From: Novosphingobium sp. SG919
GTDB lineage: Bacteria; Pseudomonadota; Alphaproteobacteria; Sphingomonadales; Sphingomonadaceae
Direction of reading: 5' to 3'
DNA: 64,000 nt
NCBI RefSeq assembly: GCF_012932495.1
Contig: NZ_JABCNG010000001.1
Span: forward strand, 868,001-932,000
This document shows positions 36,645 through 44,260 of the stretch, one piece after another. Numbering within the stretch: the first letter of the stretch is position 1; each line of letters begins with the position of its first letter. A program made the position numbers and the translations under genes. The notes under the pieces were generated by a model that saw only the letters and a program-made list of their open reading frames with translations, was not told the DNA's origin and made no database searches.

Positions 36645-37329
36645 AGACGACCAGTCCCCCGCAGATCAGGTGGAACAGGTTAAACGGGCCGACAAGATTT
36701 GGATAGGGCTTGAAAAATTCCCACACGAAGCGTTGCGTGCCATACCAGATGGCAAAGGCGTGGAACGCGTGGTGCCGCGCCCAGCCTGCGCCGCGCCGCC
36801 GCGCCACCACGAAAACGGCGATGAACAGCGCCATGGCCGCGCTTTCGTAAAGCTGCACCGGATGCCGGCCCGTGCCATCGCCCAGGTCCACCGCCCAGGG
36901 CAGCGTGGTAGGGGTGCCATAGGTGAGATCGGGCAGCCCGGCAAACAGGCAGCCCAGGCGGCCGACCATGATGCCCGTGGCCATCGGCAGCACGAACGAT
37001 CCGCCGGTGGAGCCGCGCACGCCGTGGCGCCACTTCCACAGTTCCACCGCCGCGATGCCCCCGGCCAGCGCGCCGGCGACACTGTGCGAGGGTGCCCAAT
37101 GCAGCGGCAAGGCGGTCAGGCGCAGGGTGTTGAGCGTGCCGGCCAGCCAGGCGCCGATCAAGGCGCCCACGGCCAGCCAGCGATAATAGCCCGGCGCCGT
37201 CAACCGCAGCAGGGTTTGCGTGCCCTGGGGCCAGGCGCGGTGCTGGCGCCAGGCAACCAGGCTGGCGCTCGCCCAGGCGGCCAGGTCGAACGCGATATGG
37301 GCAAAGGGCGCCGTAGGCAGGTGGATCAT
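36544..37329 (-). CDS. Lgt-like prolipoprotein diacylglyceryl transferase homologue
   Basis: A 261-residue membrane protein with about seven hydrophobic segments. It keeps Lgt hallmarks: 'GRLGC' with Arg124 where Lgt has GRxGN, 'YGTPTTLPWAV', 'GRHPVQLYES' (155-163), and Arg200 in 'YGTQRFVWEFF', which resembles the second essential Arg region. The canonical GNFxNGE segment is changed to 'GCLFAGLPD', so it is probably not the housekeeping Lgt. Lgt moves diacylglycerol from phosphatidylglycerol to a lipoprotein cysteine. Overlapped with a Tes-like radical-SAM gene, it may handle the same lipid substrate. It starts 28 bases after lysK. Confidence 0.75.
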   Translation of the reverse strand: MIHLPTAPFAHIAFDLAAWASASLVAWRQHRAWPQGTQTLLRLTAPGYYRWLAVGALIGAWLAGTLNTLRLTALPLHWAPSHSVAGALAGGIAAVELWKWRHGVRGSTGGSFVLPMATGIMVGRLGCLFAGLPDLTYGTPTTLPWAVDLGDGTGRHPVQLYESAAMALFIAVFVVARRRGAGWARHHAFHAFAIWYGTQRFVWEFFKPYPNLVGPFNLFHLICGGLVVYGIVYWRNDARRGAQGGALCVSQPDDEPVRNLP

Positions 37330-37357
37330 GCCGGGCGCCCCGTGCTTGCGCGGGGCC

Positions 37358-38968
37358 TCAGCCCTCCAGCGCCTCGGCAATCAGCTTGCGCGTGTTGCCA
37401 ACGCCATAGAGCGCGATGAAGCTGCCCATGCGCGGGCCCTGGGGCGAACCCAGCAGGGTTTCATAGAGCGCCTTGAACCAGTCACGCAGGGTTTCGAACC
37501 CATAGTGCGGGTCCTTGCCGATTTCATAGACGATGTTCTGCAGTTCTTCTGCGGTGGCATCGTCGCTGGTGGCAGCCAGTTCCTCGTCCAGCGCGGCGAG
37601 CGCGGCGGCTTCGCCGGCCTCGGGCTTGCGCCGCACCAGGGTGGGGGCGATGAAATCGCGGTTGTAGGCCAGCGCGCGGGTGACCAGGGCATCGAGCGCG
37701 GGGTGCGCAGCAGGGTCTGCATTCTCGACATAGTTGGCCAGGTACGACCAGACCTGCTCGCGCGTGGCATGGGCGCCGAGCACGCCGACAAGGTTGAGCA
37801 GCAGGCCATAGGTGACGGGCAGCTTGTCGCCCGCGCCGACTTGTTCGCCATTGGTGCGCAGCAGGTGCCACACCGGGTTGCCCAGCTGCTGCTCGATCGG
37901 CTGGCTGGCGAGCTTTTCGCGGAACTGCCAGTATTCGTCCACCGCGCGCGGGATCACGCCAACGTGCAGCGACTTGGCGCTCTTGGGCTCGCGGAACAGG
38001 TAGAAGCTTAAGGATTCCTCGCTGCCATAGTCCAGCCACTGTTCGATGGTCAGGCCATTGCCCTTGGACTTGGAGATCTTCTCGCCCTTTTCATCGAGGA
38101 AAAGCTCGTAGATCAGGCCTTCGGGGCGGCGCCCGCCGAGCACCTGGGCGATGCGGCCCGACTGGGTCACGCTGTCGGTCAGGTCCTTGCCGCACATCTC
38201 GTAATCGACGCCCAGGGCGACCCAGCGCATCGCCCAGTCGACCTTCCATTGCAGCTTGGACTTGCCGCCCAGCACCGATTGTTCGACCATCGCGCCATCG
38301 GCGTCGGTAAAGCGGATCGTGCCGGCCTCGGCATCGACCACTTCGATCGGCACTTGCAGCACCTGGCCATTGCTGGGCGAGATCGGCAGGACCGGCGAAT
38401 AGGTCTTGCGGCGTTCCTCGCGCAGGGTGGGCAGCATGATGCCCATGATCGCGTCGAAATGGCGCAGCACGTTCTTGAGCGCTTCATCGAACGCGCCGGA
38501 ATTGTAGCGATCGGCGCCCGAGACGAATTCATAGTCGAAGCCGAAGCGATCGAGGAATTCGCGCAGCATGGCGTTGTTATGGTGGGCAAAACTTTCGAAC
38601 TTGCCGAACGGATCGGGAATGCGGCTCAGCGGCTCCTGCAGGTGGGCGGTGAGCAGGTCCTTGTTGGGCACGTTGTCGGGCACCTTGCGCAGCCCGTCCA
38701 TGTCGTCGGAAAAGGCCACGAGGCGCGTGGGATGGCCGCCGGTCAGCGTTTCATAGGCGCGGCGCACCAGCGTGGTGCGCAAGACTTCCTGGAACGTGCC
38801 GATATGCGGCAGGCCCGAGGGGCCGTAGCCGGTTTCGAACAGCACCGGCACCAGATTGCCGCCTGCATCCTTTTTGCCGCCGGGATAGCGCTTGACCAGC
38901 TTGCGCGCTTCCTCGAACGGCCAGGACTTCGACACTTGGGCGGCGGTGGTGAGTTCGGTTTGGGTCAT
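37358..38968 (-). CDS. lysK: Lysyl-tRNA synthetase, class I
   Basis: A 536-residue class I LysRS (archaeal/alphaproteobacterial type). The HIGH-type motif is 'HIGT' at 55-58 ('GPSGLPHIGTF') and the KMSKS-type is 'KISKS' at 297-301. It charges tRNA-Lys. Many alphaproteobacteria use this class I enzyme instead of class II LysS. The start at ATG 38968 has a G-rich ribosome site. It probably heads a transcript continuing into the Lgt-like, radical-SAM and small membrane genes. Confidence 0.95.
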   Translation of the reverse strand: MTQTELTTAAQVSKSWPFEEARKLVKRYPGGKKDAGGNLVPVLFETGYGPSGLPHIGTFQEVLRTTLVRRAYETLTGGHPTRLVAFSDDMDGLRKVPDNVPNKDLLTAHLQEPLSRIPDPFGKFESFAHHNNAMLREFLDRFGFDYEFVSGADRYNSGAFDEALKNVLRHFDAIMGIMLPTLREERRKTYSPVLPISPSNGQVLQVPIEVVDAEAGTIRFTDADGAMVEQSVLGGKSKLQWKVDWAMRWVALGVDYEMCGKDLTDSVTQSGRIAQVLGGRRPEGLIYELFLDEKGEKISKSKGNGLTIEQWLDYGSEESLSFYLFREPKSAKSLHVGVIPRAVDEYWQFREKLASQPIEQQLGNPVWHLLRTNGEQVGAGDKLPVTYGLLLNLVGVLGAHATREQVWSYLANYVENADPAAHPALDALVTRALAYNRDFIAPTLVRRKPEAGEAAALAALDEELAATSDDATAEELQNIVYEIGKDPHYGFETLRDWFKALYETLLGSPQGPRMGSFIALYGVGNTRKLIAEALEG

Positions 38969-39040
38969 GGTTCCCGCCCTTTCGCGCTTGGCGGGCGGGA
39001 AGGCAAGGCATTTGGGCGCGTGCTCTGTTTGGCCGACGCG

Positions 39041-39075
39041 AAAATGCGACACAGCCCGAGGGAGGACTGTGCCGC
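39041..39075 (-). terminator. Terminator after the flagellin gene
   Basis: On the minus strand GCGGCACAG and CTGTGTCGC form a stem (one G-U pair) at 39046-39075, followed by ATTTT. It separates flagellin from lysK. Confidence 0.65.
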
Positions 39076-39117
39076 ATTTCCGTGGAGGCTCCAGAAGCGA
39101 GGTGTGGATGGGGGTTC

Positions 39118-39996
39118 TTACTTCAGGAGCGTCAGGACATTCTGCTGGTTCTGGTTCGCCTGCGAGATCATCGCAGTCGACGCCTGGGCCAGGATCTGCG
39201 CCTTGGCCATGGCGGTGGTTTCAGCAGAATAATCGGTATCCAGAATGCGGCTGCGCGCATCGGAAAGGTTGGTGACATTGTCGGTCAGGTTGTTGACCAC
39301 CGACTGCAAGCGGTTCTGGCCGGCGCCAAATTCGGCGCGGACGGCGTTGACCTGGATGAGCGCGGAATCCACGTTGTCCATGGTGGTGGCGGCGACCGAA
39401 GAGTCGCTCACGTCGAGCGCCTGCGTGGCCGTTTCATCATAAGCCGACAGGCCTGAGCCGAACAGGACCTGCCCGTCGAACGCGACCGAGCGCAGGGTGA
39501 CGACGTTGTTGGTGTCGGCACCGGCCTGGATGTCGAGCGTGAGGTCATCGCTGCCGTCGGCGGCGGGCGTGCTGGTCATCACCTTGAACATGTTGTTGCC
39601 GTTGAACAGCGAGTTGTTCAGCACGTCGGAAATCTGCGCGGTCAGGTTGCTCACTTCCGACTGCATCGCGGTGCGGTCGGAGTCCTGATAGGTGGCCGAC
39701 TTGGCCTGCACGGCCAGTTCGCGAATGCGCTGAAGCATGTTGGTCACTTCGTTCAGCGCGCCGTCTGCGGTCTGCGCCATCGAGATGCCGTCGTTGGCGT
39801 TGCGCACCCCCTGCTGCATGCCCTGGATCTGCGAGGTCATGGTGGTGGTGATGGCGAGGCCCGCCGCGTCGTCCTTCGAGCTGTTGATGCGCTTGCCGGT
39901 CGACAGGCGCTGCATGGCGACGCCGGCTTGGGCCGACGCGGTGATCGAAGCATTGGCGGCACGGATCGCCGCAATATTGGTGTTGATGACTGCCAT
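39118..39996 (-). CDS. Flagellin
   Basis: A 292-residue flagellin with conserved ends: N-terminal 'MAVINTNIAAIRAANASITA' and 'MQRLSTGKRINSSKDDAAGL', C-terminal 'SRILDTDYSAETTAMAKAQI' and 'STAMISQANQNQQNVLTLLK'. These form the coiled D0/D1 core of the filament; the short variable middle means little or no outer domain. The start MAVINTN at 39996 is the family start, with GGAG upstream. No other flagellar genes are nearby, so it is an orphan filament gene here, with a sigma28-like promoter upstream. Confidence 0.95.
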   Translation of the reverse strand: MAVINTNIAAIRAANASITASAQAGVAMQRLSTGKRINSSKDDAAGLAITTTMTSQIQGMQQGVRNANDGISMAQTADGALNEVTNMLQRIRELAVQAKSATYQDSDRTAMQSEVSNLTAQISDVLNNSLFNGNNMFKVMTSTPAADGSDDLTLDIQAGADTNNVVTLRSVAFDGQVLFGSGLSAYDETATQALDVSDSSVAATTMDNVDSALIQVNAVRAEFGAGQNRLQSVVNNLTDNVTNLSDARSRILDTDYSAETTAMAKAQILAQASTAMISQANQNQQNVLTLLK

Positions 39997-40057
39997 TTTC
40001 CCATTCTCCACTATGGGTTGAGTGACGATCCGGCGGTTCCCATCCGGCTCGGGAGCA

Positions 40058-40083
40058 AAGACGGCGCGGGGCGGGAATGTTTA
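40058..40083 (-). promoter_or_regulatory. Candidate sigma28 (FliA) promoter of flagellin
   Basis: On the minus strand TAAACATT, 10 bases, GCCGTCTT, close to the TAAAGTTT-N11-GCCGATAA consensus of flagellar class 3 promoters. It lies about 60 bases upstream of the flagellin start. Confidence 0.5.
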
Positions 40084-40147
40084 AGTGCAACGTGGGTGAC
40101 CTTGCGCGATCTTGCCCCGCGTTCCATTTTCGTTCACAGGGTGGAAG

Positions 40148-42928
40148 ATGGCCGATCCTGCTGTTCCAGACCCGGGCAATCCTGCCCCGCCGGCGCTTGA
40201 CCTGCCCGCCATTCACGCCAGCCACGGCGGTTGCTGGCTGCGCGGGGTGGACCTGTTCCCGTCCACCCGCACGGTCGGCAAGGGCGAGGCGATCGTGGCG
40301 GCAGCCGATACGCCGCTGCTCATGCTCAATGCGCCGCTGGTGGCCAACCGGCTGGGCTATCCCGATCTTTCCGGCCTCGATCTGCTCGAACTCTACGCCT
40401 TCATCCACCCGGCGCGGTTCGTGGTGCCCACCCCCAAGGGGCTGGCCAATGCGCTTGGCCTGCCGCAGCCGGCGGGCGACGCCGATGTGCCGCTGCTGCT
40501 GCAACAGGCAGCCGAGGCGCTGCTGGCCACCACCGCCGCGCCCGATTGGGCGGAGCGGGAAGGGGCATGGAGCGCGCTCCAATCCATGATCAAGCTGCGC
40601 TGGCCCTGGTCCACGCTGCTGAGCGGGTGCATTGCCCGGCCCGAACGCGCCGAACGCTGGCTGTTTTCGCGCCTGCCCGAATGGGACGAGGCGGGCGAGC
40701 GGCCGCAGCCGGCGCAAGTCACGCTCGATTCGCAGGCGGTGGAAGCGCGCTTGGCCAATCTGACCGGGGCGGGCGCGGAAGACCGGCCGGGCCAGCGCGC
40801 CTTTGCCACCCAGGCCGCGCAGATGTTTGCCCCGCGCCGCGGCGCGCGCCAGCCGCACGTGGTGCTGGCCCAGGCGGGCACGGGCACCGGCAAGACGCTG
40901 GGCTATCTGGCGCCGGCTTCGCTGTGGACAGAGCGTTCGGGCGGCACGGTCTGGGTATCCACTTATACCAAGGCGCTGCAACGCCAGCTCCGCCGCGAAA
41001 GCCGGCGGGCCTTTGCCCAGCCTGCACCGGGCAGCAAGGCGGCCGCGCCGGTGGTGGTGCGCAAGGGGCGCGAGAATTACCTGTGCCTGCTCAACCTGGA
41101 AGACGCGTTGCAGGGCGGGTTTACCGGGCGCCCGGCGATCCTGGCACACCTGGTGGCGCGCTGGGCGGCCTATAGCCAGGATGGCGACATGATCGGCGGC
41201 GACCTGCCGGGCTGGCTGGGCACGCTGTTCCGCAAGCGCGGGATCGCGGCGCTGACCGACCAGCGCGGCGAATGCGTCTATGCCGGCTGCCCGCACTATC
41301 GCAAATGCTTCATCGAGCGGGCCGCGCGCGCCAGCGCCGAGGCCGAACTGGTGATCGCCAACCATGCGCTGGTCATGGTCAACGCCGCGCGCGGGCGCGA
41401 TGCGGCGCAGCGGCCCACGCGCATCGTGTTCGACGAAGGGCACCATGTGTTCGATGCGGCCGACAGCACGTTTGGCGCGGCGCTGACAGGCGCCGAAACG
41501 ATCGAGTTGCGCCGCTGGGTGATCGGCCCCGAAGGCAAGTCACGCGGGCGGCGGCGCGGCCTGTCGGCGCGGCTGGCAGACGTGGCCAGCTATGACGAGG
41601 ACGGCGCCATTGCGATCACCCAGGCGCGCGAGGCGGCCGAACTGCTGCCGGCCGATGGCTGGCTGGCGCGCATTGGCGATGGTGCGCCCGATGGGCCGGT
41701 GGAGCGGCTGCTCGCCGCGGTGCGGGCCACCGTGCTGGCGCGCGACGAAAGCGGCGGCACCGAGGCAGGCTATGGCCTTGAGACCGAGGCTGCGCAACTG
41801 GACGGCCCGCTGTTGGAAGCCGCCGCTGCCGCTCTTGAAGCGCTGGAAGACTTGCGCCAGCCGTTGTTGCGCCTGTCCTTGCGGTTGGAAGCGATCGTGG
41901 AAGAAGGGCCGGACTGGCTCGACGGGCAGGCCCGCGCGCGGATCGAAGGCGCCCGCAGTGCGATCCAGTGGCGCACCGATCTGCTGGCCGGATGGATCGC
42001 CCTGCTCGGGCGGCTGGGTGGCCCGACCGATCCCGATTATGTCGATTGGCTCGCGCTAGACCGGTCGGACGGGCGCGAATGGGACATGGGGCTGCACCGC
42101 CACCACCTCGACCCGATGAAGCCCTTTGCCGAAGTGGTGCTGGCGCCCGCGCACGGCGTGCTGATGACGTCGGCGACGCTGACCGATGGCGGGGATTGGA
42201 GTGGCGCGATTACCCGCAGCGGCGCGCCGCGCATCGACGTGCAGCCGCAACTTTTCGCCGCCAAGAGCCCGTTCGACTATCCCCGGCAGGCCGAAGTGCT
42301 GATCGTCACCGACGTGCCCAAGGGCGACATCGCCGCGCTCGCCGGCGCCTATGCCCGCCTGATCGAGGCGAGCGGCGGCGGCGTGCTCGGCCTGTTCACC
42401 GCGATCCGCCGGTTGCGCGCAGTGCATGGCCGCATTGCCGACCGCCTGGCGCGCGGCGGGCTGCCGCTCTATGCCCAGCATGTCGATCCGATCGACACCG
42501 GCACGCTGGTGGACATCTTTCGCGACGATCCGCGCGCTTCGCTGCTCGGCACCGATGCCCTGCGTGACGGGGTGGACGTGCCCGGCCAGTCGCTACGCCT
42601 GGTGGTGATGGAGCAAGTGCCCTGGCCCAAGCCCTCGATCCTCCACCGCGCCCGGCGCCTTGCTGCCCCGCGCGAGGAAGGCGGCGCACAAGGGCACGAT
42701 GATCGCATCATCCGCGCGCGGCTGGCGCAGGCCTTTGGCCGGCTGATCCGCTCGGCCGACGATCGCGGCCATTTCGTCGTACTGTCGTCTGCGTTCCCAT
42801 CCCGCCTGCTGTCGGCCTTCCCCGAAGGCACGCCGGTCCGCCGGGTAAGTTTGGAGCAGGCTTTACAATCCATCGCCGGGCGTGTTGATGAACGCGTGTT
42901 GGCAGCCAAAGACGAGAACGTGCCGTGA
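40148..42928 (+). CDS. DinG/XPD-type ATP-dependent DNA helicase
   Basis: A 926-residue superfamily 2 helicase. Walker A 'AGTGTGKT' is at 243-250 and the DEAH-type box 'FDEGHH' at about 428-433. Four cysteines between them, Cys313, Cys376, Cys381 and Cys387 ('YLCLL', 'CVYAGCPHYRKC'), fit the 4Fe-4S cluster of DinG/XPD helicases. The C-terminal RecA domain has 'LLGTDALRDGVDVPGQSLR' and 'QAFGRLIRSADDRGHFVVLS'. DinG unwinds 5'-tailed DNA, R-loops and D-loops. An N-terminal region of about 200 residues precedes the helicase core. The start at ATG 40148 has AGGGTGGAAG. Its stop overlaps the next gene's GTG. Confidence 0.88.
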   Translation: MADPAVPDPGNPAPPALDLPAIHASHGGCWLRGVDLFPSTRTVGKGEAIVAAADTPLLMLNAPLVANRLGYPDLSGLDLLELYAFIHPARFVVPTPKGLANALGLPQPAGDADVPLLLQQAAEALLATTAAPDWAEREGAWSALQSMIKLRWPWSTLLSGCIARPERAERWLFSRLPEWDEAGERPQPAQVTLDSQAVEARLANLTGAGAEDRPGQRAFATQAAQMFAPRRGARQPHVVLAQAGTGTGKTLGYLAPASLWTERSGGTVWVSTYTKALQRQLRRESRRAFAQPAPGSKAAAPVVVRKGRENYLCLLNLEDALQGGFTGRPAILAHLVARWAAYSQDGDMIGGDLPGWLGTLFRKRGIAALTDQRGECVYAGCPHYRKCFIERAARASAEAELVIANHALVMVNAARGRDAAQRPTRIVFDEGHHVFDAADSTFGAALTGAETIELRRWVIGPEGKSRGRRRGLSARLADVASYDEDGAIAITQAREAAELLPADGWLARIGDGAPDGPVERLLAAVRATVLARDESGGTEAGYGLETEAAQLDGPLLEAAAAALEALEDLRQPLLRLSLRLEAIVEEGPDWLDGQARARIEGARSAIQWRTDLLAGWIALLGRLGGPTDPDYVDWLALDRSDGREWDMGLHRHHLDPMKPFAEVVLAPAHGVLMTSATLTDGGDWSGAITRSGAPRIDVQPQLFAAKSPFDYPRQAEVLIVTDVPKGDIAALAGAYARLIEASGGGVLGLFTAIRRLRAVHGRIADRLARGGLPLYAQHVDPIDTGTLVDIFRDDPRASLLGTDALRDGVDVPGQSLRLVVMEQVPWPKPSILHRARRLAAPREEGGAQGHDDRIIRARLAQAFGRLIRSADDRGHFVVLSSAFPSRLLSAFPEGTPVRRVSLEQALQSIAGRVDERVLAAKDENVP

Positions 42929-43470
42929 AGACGCTTGCCCTGTTCCGCCATGCCAAATCGGATTGGAGCGATGCCCGCGCCCGCGATTTCGATCGGCCCT
43001 TGAACGAACGCGGCCAGCGCGGCGCAGTGGCCATGGGCGAGCACGTGCGCGCCAGCGGCCGCCGCTTCGACCGCGTGATCGCCTCACCAGCCGTGCGCGT
43101 GGCCGAAACCATCGAATGGGCAAGCAAGGCCTGGAACCGCGTGTTCCCGGTGGAATGGGACCGGCGCATCTACCTCGCCAGTTCGGCCACGCTGCTGGAC
43201 CTCTTGCGCGAATTGCCCGGCGATCCCGGCAGCGTGCTGATGATCGGCCACAATCCGGGCCTGGAAGACCTGATCTTCGACCTCGTGCCCGACGACGGCA
43301 CCAGCCCCTTGCGCGACGTGGTGGAAGCCAAGTTCCCCACCGCCACTTTCGCCGTGCTGGAACTGGACGTGGCCCGCTGGGCCGACGTGGACGCAGGCTG
43401 CGCCCGGCTGGTGGCGCTGACGCGCCCGCGCGACCTCGATCCCGCGCTGGGGCCGCAGTTGTTGGGGTGA
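42925..43470 (+). CDS. SixA-like histidine phosphatase
   Basis: A 181-residue phosphoglycerate-mutase-fold protein with 'LFRHAKSDW' (catalytic His in RHA) and 'MIGHNPGLEDL' (second His). SixA-type enzymes remove phosphate from histidine phosphotransfer domains. The GTG start overlaps the helicase stop (GTGA), so the pair is translationally coupled, although no functional link is obvious. It could instead act on small phosphorylated molecules. Confidence 0.85.
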   Translation: MKTLALFRHAKSDWSDARARDFDRPLNERGQRGAVAMGEHVRASGRRFDRVIASPAVRVAETIEWASKAWNRVFPVEWDRRIYLASSATLLDLLRELPGDPGSVLMIGHNPGLEDLIFDLVPDDGTSPLRDVVEAKFPTATFAVLELDVARWADVDAGCARLVALTRPRDLDPALGPQLLG

Positions 43471-43563
43471 GGGTTGGAGGTGTCCTAGCGTCGAATTTCG
43501 GCCAGTTGCGGACATCCGAGTAGGGTGGCACTTTGTTGCCGTTAGCTGACGGATTTCAATGCA

Positions 43564-43926
43564 ATGGACGACGGTACGGACATCTACAATGAGATTGATC
43601 CACCGAAGCAGCTTTTTGCGATTGGCACGGTTGCCGTCTTAGTGGTGTTTATCGGAACCGCGTGGGTCAGAGAAGATGCAGCGCCACTCTTTGCTGCTTT
43701 CTCGGTTGGTGTCCTCTGCCTGCTCGTCGGACTGACGTGGCAATTGCGGCGCCGTAAAATGCTTTGGGTGATTTTGACCGCCATCGGCTTGCTACACGTT
43801 GCAGCGATCACGATGGTCAGATTTCCTGATAGGATCTCATACGGCGTGCTGTTTGCGCCGCTGGTCTGCCTTGATACCTACATCTTTTGGAAGCTCACCG
43901 TCTCTGTTCTGAAGGTGCTCGATTAG
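43564..43926 (+). CDS. Orphan small membrane protein
   Basis: A 120-residue protein with four hydrophobic stretches ('FAIGTVAVLVVFIGTAWV', 'LFAAFSVGVLCLLVGLTW', 'LWVILTAIGLLHVAAITMV', 'YGVLFAPLVCLDTYIFW'), so it is a likely polytopic membrane protein. The N-terminus is acidic (MDDGTDIYNEIDPP). Base composition is lower in GC than neighbours, and repeats follow it, suggesting later acquisition or relaxed selection. No recognised family. Confidence 0.6.
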   Translation: MDDGTDIYNEIDPPKQLFAIGTVAVLVVFIGTAWVREDAAPLFAAFSVGVLCLLVGLTWQLRRRKMLWVILTAIGLLHVAAITMVRFPDRISYGVLFAPLVCLDTYIFWKLTVSVLKVLD

Positions 43927-44044
43927 TTCACATAGTGACGTCCACTTTCCACCAATCACGTTCGTTCCAGCGGGCTCCGCGAAGGGGTATTTTATGTGAA
44001 CTTGGCGCGCGCAATCGAGACGTCAGTTCCGTTTCCGAAAATCC

Positions 44045-44105
44045 CACACAAAGCCACAAAGACACAAAGAGAGGGCTTTTCTTCGTGTCTTTGTGGCTTT
44101 GTGTG
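44045..44105. repeat. 26-base inverted repeat built from CACAAAG units
   Basis: Arms at 44045-44070 and 44080-44105 are complementary except for one position, around a 9-base loop. Each arm contains three 8-base CACAAAG-type units. It lies in the 334-base gap 43927-44260, which has no convincing gene. Confidence 0.85.
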
Positions 44106-44159
44106 AAATCATTCTGGAAACCACCCGCGCCTGGTTCTGGTATGGCATTGCAGGATAAA

Positions 44160-44246
44160 GCGGGACCCCGGATCAAGTCCGGGGTGACGTTAAATATCTA
44201 AATCAGCTGAAAATTTCGTCACCCCGGACTTGATCCGGGGTCCCGC
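44160..44246. repeat. Perfect 30-base inverted repeat (ACCCCGGATCAAGTCCGGGGT type)
   Basis: GCGGGACCCCGGATCAAGTC begins the left arm (44160-44189), and the right arm (44217-44246) is its exact 30-base complement across a 27-base AT-rich spacer. Each arm is itself a palindrome around GATCAAGTC. This is a dispersed sphingomonad repeat, placed just after the DUF885 gene. Confidence 0.9.
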
Positions 44247-44260
44247 TGCCTTCTGCGCGA

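Noticed and set aside
36544..37329. Housekeeping lgt
   Set aside because: Not accepted as certain because the GNFxNGE region is altered and the context is a radical-SAM unit; recorded as Lgt-like instead.
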